Source: Peptoniphilus sp. GNH (GTDB lineage: Bacteria; Bacillota; Clostridia; Tissierellales; Peptoniphilaceae). Taken from it: a stretch of 64,000 bases of DNA. The position numbers and the translations under genes are program-made. The stretch spans positions 1,140,979 through 1,204,978 of the forward strand of contig CP089931.1 in assembly GCA_021307325.1 (NCBI GenBank). The letters are read 5' to 3'. This document shows positions 44,886-53,197 of the stretch, piece by piece. The notes below the pieces were generated by a model. It saw only the letters and a program-made list of their open reading frames with translations. It did not search any database and was not told where the DNA came from. Position 1 is the first letter of the stretch; each line of letters starts with the position of its first letter.

Positions 44886-46601
44886 CTACCTTGTCTGTTT
44901 AATCATACATTTAATTGCTTCATCAATATTGAAAACTGTACCTTTTCCATCTATCCATCTGTCCCAAAAATCAATAGTTGAACTTTTGGGCTCTTCCTTA
45001 GGTTTGTCTAAAATAATTTTAGTAGGTAATTTAATTGAATCTCCAATAACAATACATTCTCCAACATCAAGATTAGGTAATGTTTCAACCAAACCTACCA
45101 ATGAATCAGTTAACATAGTTGCTACTGCCGATTTATCTCTATCATTCGTAATTTTCAAACTTATAATATTATTGCATTGAGATATTATAGTAGAATTTAA
45201 TTCTGCAGGTCTTTGAGAAACAATCACCAATGAAACACCATATTTTCTCCCCTCTTTAGATATTTTTTCAAATATCTCCAGCGATTTATTCTCAACCGCT
45301 TTCAATTTCGTTGTATCTCTCGGCATATATAAGTGTGCTTCATCGCAAATAAAGGCTATAGGATGCCTAGTCTCATCTGTTTTAGGCGACATCCAAAATT
45401 GGACTTCATATACCAGTCTTGTAACAATCCCTATTATTATAGGTAACATATCTGATGGGACTTCTGATAAATCTATTACTTTTATCTTTTTATCTAGTCC
45501 CATTATTTTATCAACAAATTCTTTCAGATAGTCAGCTCTTACAGTATTATCTTCATTAAATACAAACCCATATTTTTTATCATCTATTTTTGTCTGAAGT
45601 CTCGTAATAAGGTTTGTTAATTTCCCATAGTATTGACCTTGTTTCGTCTTTGCTTGTCCTTTTTTGTCTCCGGTTTTATATACTTCACCTGTTGTTTCTT
45701 CCTTTATATTTTCATCCTCTAAATATGCTTTTAACCCTTTTGCTGAAAAAGGAATCGGCGTATCTGCTGTAATTATTTCGGATGAAAATTCAGTCATATT
45801 TTCTTCAAGATACCTTTTCTTATGCTCTAAAATATATTTAATTACTGCTGCCCTTTGATTTGTAGATGTCCCTTCAGAAGATTCAATAAACAATGAATGA
45901 ATTTCCTCATAATTGAAAAACCACAGAGGAATATGTAACCCATCCTCAGAGTCACAAATTTTTATCTGTTCAGCATAACTTAATTCATTGTATTCACCGT
46001 GCAAATCAAAAACAATTAAATTAGCGTGCTCCAACTCATTTGCTTTTTCAAGAATATTTGCTACAGTAAAAGATTTTCCACTTCCAGTACTTCCTACTAT
46101 TGTTGCATGTCTTTGAAAAAATCTATTTCCATCCAAAATAGCTTCAACAGTTTTATTACTTGCATATTTGCCAATAATTAATCTTTTTTCTGAAGATATC
46201 TCATTTTCAAGAGAGTTCATAATAATAGATAGAGCTTTACCATCTGCCAAATAAACTTTGCTATTGATTTCAGGATAAGTGTTAACTGCTCTTTTGAAAA
46301 TATTTTGTTTAGTTGAAGACAATTTTTTATAAAATGTACCTACTAAAGTTATATTGCAAAAGTTATATGAATACTCTTGTTCTTCAGTTTCTTCGTCATC
46401 AATATCAATTCTCTTTTTGCTCACCCTAGTTACTATTCCAATTAGTTTTTCATCTGCATTATTTCCAGATAAAACAACTATATCATTTATTTTTAGCCTA
46501 TTTAAAATTTCTTCCTTTTCTACTGATACAGATACTTTCTTGGTATCAACATTTTGAACAACTCCAACTTCTTGATTTAAATAATTTTGAATATCTTCCA
46601 T
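44886..46601 (-). CDS. HerA-type hexameric ATPase of a SIR2-HerA defence system
   Basis: 571 residues. HAS-barrel-like N-terminus (residues 1-100), Walker A VGSTGSGKSFTVANIL near 168, Walker B IAFICDEAHLYMP near 425 and the arginine-finger/sensor stretch EKISKEGRKYGVSLVIVSQR, all typical of the HerA/DUF87 family. Its gene follows the SIR2 gene by 9 bases on the same strand. SIR2-HerA pairs are known anti-phage systems in which HerA and an NAD+-consuming SIR2 form one complex. Function here is inferred by that pairing. Confidence 0.88.
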   Translation of the reverse strand: MEDIQNYLNQEVGVVQNVDTKKVSVSVEKEEILNRLKINDIVVLSGNNADEKLIGIVTRVSKKRIDIDDEETEEQEYSYNFCNITLVGTFYKKLSSTKQNIFKRAVNTYPEINSKVYLADGKALSIIMNSLENEISSEKRLIIGKYASNKTVEAILDGNRFFQRHATIVGSTGSGKSFTVANILEKANELEHANLIVFDLHGEYNELSYAEQIKICDSEDGLHIPLWFFNYEEIHSLFIESSEGTSTNQRAAVIKYILEHKKRYLEENMTEFSSEIITADTPIPFSAKGLKAYLEDENIKEETTGEVYKTGDKKGQAKTKQGQYYGKLTNLITRLQTKIDDKKYGFVFNEDNTVRADYLKEFVDKIMGLDKKIKVIDLSEVPSDMLPIIIGIVTRLVYEVQFWMSPKTDETRHPIAFICDEAHLYMPRDTTKLKAVENKSLEIFEKISKEGRKYGVSLVIVSQRPAELNSTIISQCNNIISLKITNDRDKSAVATMLTDSLVGLVETLPNLDVGECIVIGDSIKLPTKIILDKPKEEPKSSTIDFWDRWIDGKGTVFNIDEAIKCMIKQTR

Positions 46602-46610
46602 AATTTTCTC

Positions 46611-47687
46611 CTATCCTAAAAAAGTTTCCGAAAATACATTTATATCCCATAATTCCTTATTTATATTATATTTTTTACCTTTATATACCATATAATTTCC
46701 TTCTTCTGTATTTTCTTCTGTATTTTCTTCTTTATCTTCATATTTATAAAATAAAGTCCAGTTTTCGTTTTTCATTGCTCTATCTAAAAATGATTTTTTA
46801 ATAGTCCTTGTCAAGACAATCACATCCTTTTGAGTATCCTCGAATACTGTATTAAAATGCTGGTCATTGAATCCATATCCATAAATAAATATAGAAAAAT
46901 TCTTTTTAGAGTCTGTTATCAATTCATTAAAAATTTCCCTATGACATCTAAAAATACCGTTAATCATTCCTAACTTATATTTCATACTGCCTGGTGTAAT
47001 AATATCTATATAGCACTTATTATCTTTTAGTAACTTATAATCATTAATCTGATATTCTCTCTCATTCTTTTTTATCCAATTAACTGATCCATGTGGCTTA
47101 AATAATCTTACTAAAGGAACGCTTTTAGAAAAAAAATCATAAGGTTGCTTTAGTATATTTTCATTAAAAGTTTGATACATATTCCCCGAAAATCCTAATG
47201 TAGTTGATAGTTTTAATTTATCACAAATTAGTTCTATAATTCTGTCATAATTAGGAGTCATTATATCGATTACTTGATTATTTACACTTACAGTTCCCAA
47301 TAAGTACTTTAATAATTTTTCAAATCCGGAAATTTCATTTAATATATCACTATGCTGATTATATTCTTCATCTAAAATAAATTCACTCGTTATCTCTCGA
47401 ATTATTTCCACAAACAATTCTTCACTTATTGAAACATCTAATAAGGCTGCTTCTAATCCTTCATCTTTGATCTTCCCCTTATATTTGTTCCACTGCTTCT
47501 GTAACTCTAAATCACCGATACTTTCAAACGATTCCTCCAATTTTTCAGCCAATTTTGACATTCCCGGAATATTCATTGCAATAGAAAGCCCTGTTCCAAC
47601 TATTAATTTGGGGAAATTTACACCTGATAGGTATCGTTCCTTAATATCCATAAATATTGGTTCAAATTCTTCACTATCTATATTCAT
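46611..47687 (-). CDS. SIR2-like NADase of a SIR2-HerA defence system
   Basis: About 358 residues from ATG 47687 (MNIDSEEFEP), which has GGAGTG upstream. SIR2_2-type fold: dinucleotide motif LIVGTGLSIAMNIPGMSKL near residue 30, TPNYDRIIEL (TxNYDxxIE) near 145, and FKPHGSVNW with the catalytic His near 200, then FIYGYGFNDQHF. It should cleave NAD+ on phage sensing. An earlier in-frame start would extend deep into the HTH gene and is rejected. Overlaps the HTH gene by 14 bases. Confidence 0.85.
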   Translation of the reverse strand: MNIDSEEFEPIFMDIKERYLSGVNFPKLIVGTGLSIAMNIPGMSKLAEKLEESFESIGDLELQKQWNKYKGKIKDEGLEAALLDVSISEELFVEIIREITSEFILDEEYNQHSDILNEISGFEKLLKYLLGTVSVNNQVIDIMTPNYDRIIELICDKLKLSTTLGFSGNMYQTFNENILKQPYDFFSKSVPLVRLFKPHGSVNWIKKNEREYQINDYKLLKDNKCYIDIITPGSMKYKLGMINGIFRCHREIFNELITDSKKNFSIFIYGYGFNDQHFNTVFEDTQKDVIVLTRTIKKSFLDRAMKNENWTLFYKYEDKEENTEENTEEGNYMVYKGKKYNINKELWDINVFSETFLG

Positions 47688-47886
47688 CACTACACTCCAT
47701 AATTTCTTCAATACCACAATCCAAAGTATTGCAAATTCTAAGTAAAACATCCGTCGTTATATTCTGCCCATTCTTCATTTTGTAAAATGTGCTTTTACTT
47801 ATTTTTGCCCTTTCCATCAATTCATTATTTGTCATATCTAAATCAATGAGTTTTTTAAATAATCTTTTATAACTAAAAGTTCTCAC
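47674..47886 (-). CDS. XRE-family small helix-turn-helix regulator of the SIR2-HerA operon
   Basis: 70 residues. The HTH core is MTNNELMERAKISKSTFYKM followed by GQNITTDVLLRICNTLDCGI and EEIMECSDEYR, the compact YozG/Cro-like type. It is the first gene of the operon and overlaps SIR2 by 14 bases. It probably controls expression of the defence genes, a feature not present in the minimal SIR2-HerA pair. Confidence 0.85.
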   Translation of the reverse strand: MRTFSYKRLFKKLIDLDMTNNELMERAKISKSTFYKMKNGQNITTDVLLRICNTLDCGIEEIMECSDEYR

Positions 47887-47982
47887 TATACCCTCCGTAG
47901 AAAAATTATATTTATTATATTATACCATTAAATCTTTTTTAAAGACTGAAAATAGTCTCTTTCAAAGTAATATTTGAATTAT

Positions 47983-48012
47983 AAAAAAGAAGTAGAATAA
48001 TTCCACTTCTCT
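47983..48012 (-). terminator. Terminator of the AbiE operon
   Basis: Minus strand AGAAGTGGAAT / ATTCTACTTCT stem with a T loop, followed by five to six T. Begins 50 bases after the AbiEii stop. Confidence 0.75.
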
Positions 48013-48061
48013 TTTACTTAATATTTTATTGTCTATGATTTACCAGACAATGTATGTTAAA

Positions 48062-48904
48062 TTACATCTCATAAATTCTATTTGATAAAATTGTAACCAC
48101 ACCAACAACCTTATCAAAGGTCAAATCTCCAATGTATTTATTTTCACTGAGATATACTTCCCATAAGGATATTAGGTATGAATCTTCTTTTATGTCCTCG
48201 ATTATTTCCTTATAGTCTTGAATTATCTCCTGACTTCCTTTTCTCTTTGAGGTTCTTTGTATTGCTTCTTTTAAAATTTTATAGTTTATCTCATCTTTTT
48301 TTAGCTTGTAGAGAGTGTATAGGTCGTAGAAGTCTCTCATTCGTGTCGTTGCTATATTTCTTCTGATTATGGTTTCATATTTTTCAGCTAAAATTGTTTC
48401 TAATGGGTATGCCATTATTTTTATATTTTCTTTGCTAAAGATACATGGATAGGTATATTCTATTTCCCTTGGTGTTATTGCATCTCCTGTTGTTAGGTCT
48501 AGTTTCATCGGGTTTTTGGTCTTTCCAACATTTGCTATTAGTGATATTCTAAAGTTCTCGTACTCGTCCTCTTCCCTAATATAACTAATGTCTTTTATTT
48601 CAAATCTTATTCCATCATCTACATTGATATTTATAATTTCTTGAACTATTTCTTTTATTTTTTCTTCTTTTAGAGCTATACCTTTAATGGTTGTGTCCAT
48701 GTCCATAGTTGTTCTATTTTCAATGCCAATTAAGGATGATATAAGGAATCCTCCCTTTATTACGAAATTATTTTTGTATTTTGATGTAGATAGCCTTTCT
48801 AAAAATCTTTCAAAGAAATATATTTGCAAAACTTCTTGCGACTTCAAATTTTTCTTCTCCGCCAGACTTCTTATCTTACCCTTTATGCTCTCGATATTAA
48901 TCAC
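48062..48904 (-). CDS. abiEii: AbiEii nucleotidyltransferase toxin
   Basis: 280 residues. DUF1814/AbiEii family: NFVIKGGFLISSLIGI (the GG in motif I) and RTTMDMDTTIKG (motif with the DxD pair) near residues 45-75, and IMAYPLETILAEKYETIIRR near 155, then RMRDFYDLYTL. This is the toxin of type IV AbiE systems and nucleotidylates tRNA. The start overlaps the AbiEi stop by 4 bases. Length and motifs are complete, so it is likely active. Confidence 0.9.
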   Translation of the reverse strand: MINIESIKGKIRSLAEKKNLKSQEVLQIYFFERFLERLSTSKYKNNFVIKGGFLISSLIGIENRTTMDMDTTIKGIALKEEKIKEIVQEIININVDDGIRFEIKDISYIREEDEYENFRISLIANVGKTKNPMKLDLTTGDAITPREIEYTYPCIFSKENIKIMAYPLETILAEKYETIIRRNIATTRMRDFYDLYTLYKLKKDEINYKILKEAIQRTSKRKGSQEIIQDYKEIIEDIKEDSYLISLWEVYLSENKYIGDLTFDKVVGVVTILSNRIYEM

Positions 48905-49488
48905 GATAATACCTCCATATATTTCCTAATTTCATCTTCTATTTTAAATAGTCTGCTGTATTTTATGAGTCGTCTTAGATTTTTATTTGATAATTTAAAG
49001 TATCTTTTTATGGCTTCTGTAAAAATTTGCTTATCTATTTTTTCTCTGTCGATAATGATATCGCAAATTGTTCTTTCGATATCGTAAACTGGTATAAGAT
49101 TGCCTTGGGGTGATTTTATTTCTGTCTTTCCAATTTCGTATAAGTCTTTTTTTACATAGTGAACTTGTAAATCTTCATATCGCTTTTTTATATGGCTTGC
49201 ATTGTAGCCTTGGGGTACAGATATATGAAATACATTTGGAGTTCTGTCGGATAGTTCGTGGAGGTATAGGGCTGTTTGATGGGAAAATATAATTCGATTT
49301 CTATTAGATGATATTAAAACAAAATCGTCTATTACTTTTCCTTTTAATTGATATAGTCCTGGTCTTAATCTTTCTAGTTGTCCTATTTTTGTTAATTCTG
49401 ATAGATTATGCCTAGTATATCCAAGTTCTTCTGCTTCTTTGTTAGTTATTACTAAATTTTCTTGTATATATTCTTTAAGTGTATTCAT
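48901..49488 (-). CDS. abiEi: AbiEi antitoxin/repressor
   Basis: 195 residues. Winged-helix N-terminal domain (NLVITNKEAEELGYTRHNLS ... GQLERLRPGLYQL) and a C-terminal domain with RTICDIIIDREKIDKQIF, as in AbiEi_4-type antitoxins that also bind the abiE promoter. It neutralises AbiEii without tight binding. The 26-base palindrome just upstream is its probable operator. It sits with the toxin in a two-gene overlapping operon. Confidence 0.9.
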   Translation of the reverse strand: MNTLKEYIQENLVITNKEAEELGYTRHNLSELTKIGQLERLRPGLYQLKGKVIDDFVLISSNRNRIIFSHQTALYLHELSDRTPNVFHISVPQGYNASHIKKRYEDLQVHYVKKDLYEIGKTEIKSPQGNLIPVYDIERTICDIIIDREKIDKQIFTEAIKRYFKLSNKNLRRLIKYSRLFKIEDEIRKYMEVLS

Positions 49489-49508
49489 AGTCCGTCTCCT
49501 CTCGTTTA

Positions 49509-49534
49509 CGCTTTTATTATATATTATTAAAGCG
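49509..49534. promoter_or_regulatory. Probable AbiEi operator palindrome
   Basis: CGCTTT...AAAGCG, a near-perfect 26-base palindrome with an AT-rich centre (TATTATATATTAT), 20 bases upstream of the abiEi start and covering a likely -10 box. AbiEi proteins repress by binding inverted repeats here. Confidence 0.55.
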
Positions 49535-49602
49535 AATATGTAAAGTTAGGTTGTGATTGTTTCATATTTTGAAAAGGATGTAACGAATCCTTACTCCCTT
49601 TA

Positions 49603-49637
49603 ATAAAAAAAGAGCAGCCTTTTAAGCCACTCTTATA
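49603..49637 (-). terminator. Minus-strand terminator upstream of abiE
   Basis: Minus strand AAGAG...CTCTT with an inner GC/GC stem and seven T. Keeps transcription from the PanAT side out of the abiE operon. Confidence 0.55.
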
Positions 49638-49803
49638 GAAAGTACAAAACGGGTTTATCTTATTAAATTTTTCTTTGTGTTTCCTCATACCAGTTGTAAA
49701 ACTACTCTTACGTCCATGTAGTTTTTTTGGGTCTTTTTGACGTATCCTTATTCATCTTTATCGAAGACAAAATGCTTATAAAACTGCTTAAAATGCAGGA
49801 TTT

Positions 49804-49912
49804 CTAAATTTGCATCTTTTGTATCAACGCTATAGCTTCCACATGGCTTGAGTAGTCAGTATGGATAAAACTTGCTATTTTTTAAAAGCCTCGTATGTGG
49901 GAATATGTTAAT
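49804..49912 (-). repeat. att-like repeat copy 3 with rlmD/rumA-like 3' end
   Basis: Minus strand: AACATATTCCCACATACGAGG, 30 variable bases, then FIHTDYSSHVEAIALIQK and stop. It shares TTAACATATTCCCACA with copy 1. The codons after HVE are more changed (AIALIQKMQI), so this copy is probably the oldest or from a different target allele. Confidence 0.6.
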
Positions 49913-49921
49913 AACTATATA

Positions 49922-49953
49922 ATAAAAATGTAGCCTATTAAAACAGACTACAT
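49922..49953 (-). terminator. Terminator of the PanAT operon
   Basis: Minus strand ATGTAG / CTACAT with an inner CTG..TAG stem and a T-run, 11 bases after the 198-residue gene's stop. Confidence 0.7.
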
Positions 49954-49963
49954 GACTAATAAT

Positions 49964-50560
49964 TTATTTAGTTAATCCACAACTAATAGGGCAATAATCA
50001 AAATTATTTGTATCACGCTGATTATATTTTTGACTGTCATAGCCTAAGTGATGGTGATCTATCAATAATGGATAAAGTGTATTACCTACTTTCCCACATA
50101 TAACTCTTACTGAACCATTTAATCCTAATTGATATAACTCTAAATCTTCAAGTTGTCCAGTTCCATATTCTATTCTATCTATATTATTTTTAGACTTATC
50201 TGCTTCAGACTTAATTTCTGATAAATTTAACAGCTCAGGATGAATATTTTTGATAACTTCAATATATTTACCCTGAGCTTCTTTACCATTTTCTTCATTT
50301 ATAGAATGACAATGCGGCATTCTCTGACCCCAGTTTTTATAAACATAAGGTATTAACGTATATATTATATACATTAAATTATTTACAAATTCCTCTTCTG
50401 TTTCTGTATAAGTTGTTATATCTTTTCCTCTATAGCCTCTTATCCAATTTTTATAAGACATAGAAATAACTAATTCTTCTTTCTTCAAAGGCGTTTTTAC
50501 CTTTTTAACGTTGTTTTTAGGACTTGTATTATTTCTAATTCTTTTACTTTTCTTGCCCAA
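49964..50560 (-). CDS. Putative toxin partner of a Panacea-domain antitoxin
   Basis: 198 residues that I cannot assign to a named family. A Lys/Arg-rich lead (residues 1-30) is followed by a helical region ending YIEVIKNIHPELLNLSEIK, a strand VRVICGKVGN, then LYPLLIDHHHLGYDSQKYNQ and a Cys-containing tail NFDYCPISCG. The strand pattern (R-hydrophobic...LYPLLIDxxH) is like those of small RNA-acting toxins, but that is loose. It is one base downstream of the Panacea gene, so it is most likely the toxin of a PanAT pair. Confidence 0.6.
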   Translation of the reverse strand: MGKKSKRIRNNTSPKNNVKKVKTPLKKEELVISMSYKNWIRGYRGKDITTYTETEEEFVNNLMYIIYTLIPYVYKNWGQRMPHCHSINEENGKEAQGKYIEVIKNIHPELLNLSEIKSEADKSKNNIDRIEYGTGQLEDLELYQLGLNGSVRVICGKVGNTLYPLLIDHHHLGYDSQKYNQRDTNNFDYCPISCGLTK

Positions 50561-50561
50561 T

Positions 50562-51020
50562 TTAGTCCTCTTCCATTTGGCCTAAATAGTACTCAAATAT
50601 AATTCTATCATCAATAGAATCGTAACCATTTTCAAGTGGACTCAAATCCCCTCTTGCACTTATCCAAGGTTCTTCTTGATGGGTAATACTTTCAAGTTCG
50701 TTTGCATTATATTGACCATACACATCCCATACTTGATTGAGCACATCAAGAGTATCCTCATCAAACTCGTTTTCATCAATTTCTTGCTTTGGAACTTCAT
50801 TAAATTTATAGTCTCTATATTCTTGATAAATTGAATTTACAACAGGACCATGTACCCAGGCTTTGATTTCTTCATCAAATAATTTATTATTTAAATATTC
50901 AACGCTATCATTCATTAGAGTAAGATACCATGAATACGCATAATACACTAATTTTTGTATCTTCTTAGGAGACATTGATTCCTTACTTAAAAACCATTTT
51001 GCAATTTTCTTAGCATCCAT
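50562..51020 (-). CDS. Panacea (DUF4065, SocA-like) antitoxin
   Basis: 152 residues. DUF4065/Panacea marks: IAKWFLSKE...MSPKKIQKLVYYAYSWYL (residues 5-35), LFDEEIKAWVHGPVVNSIYQ (near 50-75) and the C-terminal ESITHQEEPWISARG. Panacea antitoxins neutralise many toxin types by direct binding. TATAG/AGGAGG precedes the ATG at 51020. It is cotranscribed with the preceding 198-residue product. Confidence 0.85.
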   Translation of the reverse strand: MDAKKIAKWFLSKESMSPKKIQKLVYYAYSWYLTLMNDSVEYLNNKLFDEEIKAWVHGPVVNSIYQEYRDYKFNEVPKQEIDENEFDEDTLDVLNQVWDVYGQYNANELESITHQEEPWISARGDLSPLENGYDSIDDRIIFEYYLGQMEED

Positions 51021-51143
51021 TTTTAATACCTCCTCTTATCTAAACTATACCACATTTTGAAGAAAAAATATATTGCTTATAAAAAAATTTATGGTTTTGA
51101 ATATAATTATTAGATGCATACTTTTTCTATATGTGTCATTATA

Positions 51144-51190
51144 AAAAGACCCGACTTGGTCCGCATTTTACTAAGAGGCGTGTCGGGTAC
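51144..51190 (-). terminator. Repeated terminator-like element, copy 2
   Basis: Minus strand ACCCGAC (51182-51188) pairs with GTCGGGT (51149-51155) and is followed by CTTTTTAT. It lies 36 bases beyond the recombinase stop. Near-identical to 33659-33706 in stem and in the GCGGACCAA loop. Confidence 0.75.
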
Positions 51191-51225
51191 TGTTATTTTT
51201 ATTGTATATTTACTTTTTATCTTTG

Positions 51226-52791
51226 TCAATTTTCTATTTCAACCTCAAGTCCAGATTTAAATATTACTTTCAGTTTCTCTTCATAAACCACTATCTTCTC
51301 TATAAGTTTCCTTACCAAATCTTCATCATAGCTTTCTATTTCTAATTCTTGATTATCTAAAAACTCTTCTAATTCCTTTAGCCTGCTTTGTATATTCTTC
51401 TCTTCTGCAATACTCAAGAGTATCTTTTCCTTTTCATTCCTTAATTCTTCAACCCTTTTTGCGAGGTCTGTGTAGTCTTTCTTGGCATTAGCAACTTTTA
51501 AAAGCTCTTCTTGAACCTCCAGCATTTCTTTGTCTATTTCATCTATCTGGCTACTTCCATCACCTGTGATGGCTTTTTCAATATTTTCTTTTATTATTTC
51601 TTTTAATTCACTGCTTTCAGATATAAGCTGATTAATGGATTCTACAACTGCCTCTTGTAGATCAGTCTCTTTTATGGTTCTTGCATAGCAGGCATCTGGT
51701 CCATGAGTTACTCTTGTACAACATCTCCAAACAGTATATTTCTTTCCTCTATTATTCCATGCTATTCTCCTGTAAATATCCCCGCATTTAGAGCAGTAGA
51801 CAATACTTGAAAGAGCGTATTTGCTTGAATAAATTCTTCTTTTACCTTTGCCACTTACCATATTAGTTCGTCTGTACATTTCTTCTCCAACTCGCATGAA
51901 GATTTCTTTTGGTATGATGGCTTCATGGCTATTTTCTACATAATATTGAGGTGCTATTCCATCATTTTTTACTCTTTTCTTATTTAGAAAATCCACTGTA
52001 TAAGTCTTTTGTAATAGGGCATCCCCCATATATTTCTCATTGGTTAAAATTTGATTGAGGTTTGATACATGCCACTTCTTATTTCCTGCACCATTTACTA
52101 TCTTGTCTTTTTCAAGTCCTACCTTTATGTCTCGTAGGCTTGACCCTTCCAAGTATTCTCTGTAGATCCTTTTTACTATTTTTGCTTCTTCAGGAACGAT
52201 GACAAGTTTTCCGTCTTCATCTTTTGTATAGCCTAAAAACCTATTATGGTTTACTTGGACTTGACCTTGTTGAAATCTATATTGAAAGCCTAACTTCACA
52301 TTTTGTGATAAAGACTGACTTTCCTGTTGAGCAAGAGATGCCATAATAGTAAGTAGGACTTCTCCCTTGGCATCCATTGTATTGATGTTTTCTTTTTCAA
52401 AATAGACTGGTATGTTGTTTTCTTTAAGTTTACGTATATACTTTAAGCAGTCTAATGTGTTTCTAGCAAACCTCGATATAGACTTTGTGATGATATAGTC
52501 GATATTTCCTTCCATGGCTTCTTCAATCATTTTATTAAATCCAGCTCTTTTCTTGGTATATGTTCCACTGATTCCTTCATCAGAAAAAACCCCCGCAAAT
52601 TCCCATTCTGGATTTTTCTTAATATAGTTTGTGTAATGGTCTACTTGAGTGTCATAAGAGGTTGCTTGTTCATCGCTATCTGTTGATACCCTCGCATAAG
52701 CTGCCACTCTTAGTTTTTTCTTTTCTGATTCCTTGATGGAGTTTCCTTTTTTCTTTTTCGCTGGTATGACTATAACCTTACTATTCATCAT
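51226..52791 (-). CDS. Serine recombinase, third gene of a recombinase triplet
   Basis: 521 residues. Catalytic serine in [18 protein letters not shown] near residue 34, [16 protein letters not shown], recombinase domain (LGYTKDEDG...[14 protein letters not shown]), zinc ribbon [11 protein letters not shown]...C...C, and a coiled coil before the end. GAGGTG precedes the ATG. It overlaps the small recombinase-domain gene by 11 bases. Triplets of serine recombinase genes are known from conjugative elements; action at an rlmD/rumA target fits the repeats nearby. Confidence 0.9.
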   Translation of the reverse strand: MMNSKVIVIPAKKKKGNSIKESEKKKLRVAAYARVSTDSDEQATSYDTQVDHYTNYIKKNPEWEFAGVFSDEGISGTYTKKRAGFNKMIEEAMEGNIDYIITKSISRFARNTLDCLKYIRKLKENNIPVYFEKENINTMDAKGEVLLTIMASLAQQESQSLSQNVKLGFQYRFQQGQVQVNHNRFLGYTKDEDGKLVIVPEEAKIVKRIYREYLEGSSLRDIKVGLEKDKIVNGAGNKKWHVSNLNQILTNEKYMGDALLQKTYTVDFLNKKRVKNDGIAPQYYVENSHEAIIPKEIFMRVGEEMYRRTNMVSGKGKRRIYSSKYALSSIVYCSKCGDIYRRIAWNNRGKKYTVWRCCTRVTHGPDACYARTIKETDLQEAVVESINQLISESSELKEIIKENIEKAITGDGSSQIDEIDKEMLEVQEELLKVANAKKDYTDLAKRVEELRNEKEKILLSIAEEKNIQSRLKELEEFLDNQELEIESYDEDLVRKLIEKIVVYEEKLKVIFKSGLEVEIEN

Positions 52792-53197
52792 CTATCACCT
52801 CGATTAAATTGTACTGGTGGCTTGCTCGTTCAAGGGGATCTATTGGTAGAACTCCTTCCTCTTTATACCTAAACTTGCAGGGAACTTTAATAATCTCTTC
52901 TTCCTTTTCCCAAACTCGTCCCATAGCCACTGCCCTTTCCTTTAGCATTTGACCTGCCTTTTCAAAACTTTCTTCATCTATTATCTTAGGATAGATGTCA
53001 TTGCCTAAATACTTTTTATTGGTTAATATTCTTTTAACGCTGGAACTATTTTTCTTTAAACCTGCAAGTTCTGCAGACTTTATAAGGGCATTACCTGCAA
53101 GATAGTTTTTAAAGATTTTTCTTATATTCTCAGCTTCTTTTTCTTTAACTTCTAATCTTCCGTCTATTATGGTATAGCCATAACATAGTCTAGACAT
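52781..53197 (-). CDS. Small recombinase-domain protein without a catalytic domain
   Basis: 138 residues. It begins inside the recombinase domain pattern ([53 protein letters not shown]) and lacks both the resolvase domain and the zinc ribbon. Overlaps on both sides (8 and 11 bases) with complete recombinases show it is a kept gene, not debris. It may be a DNA-binding accessory subunit of the recombinase pair; inferred. Confidence 0.75.
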   Translation of the reverse strand: MSRLCYGYTIIDGRLEVKEKEAENIRKIFKNYLAGNALIKSAELAGLKKNSSSVKRILTNKKYLGNDIYPKIIDEESFEKAGQMLKERAVAMGRVWEKEEEIIKVPCKFRYKEEGVLPIDPLERASHQYNLIEVIDDE

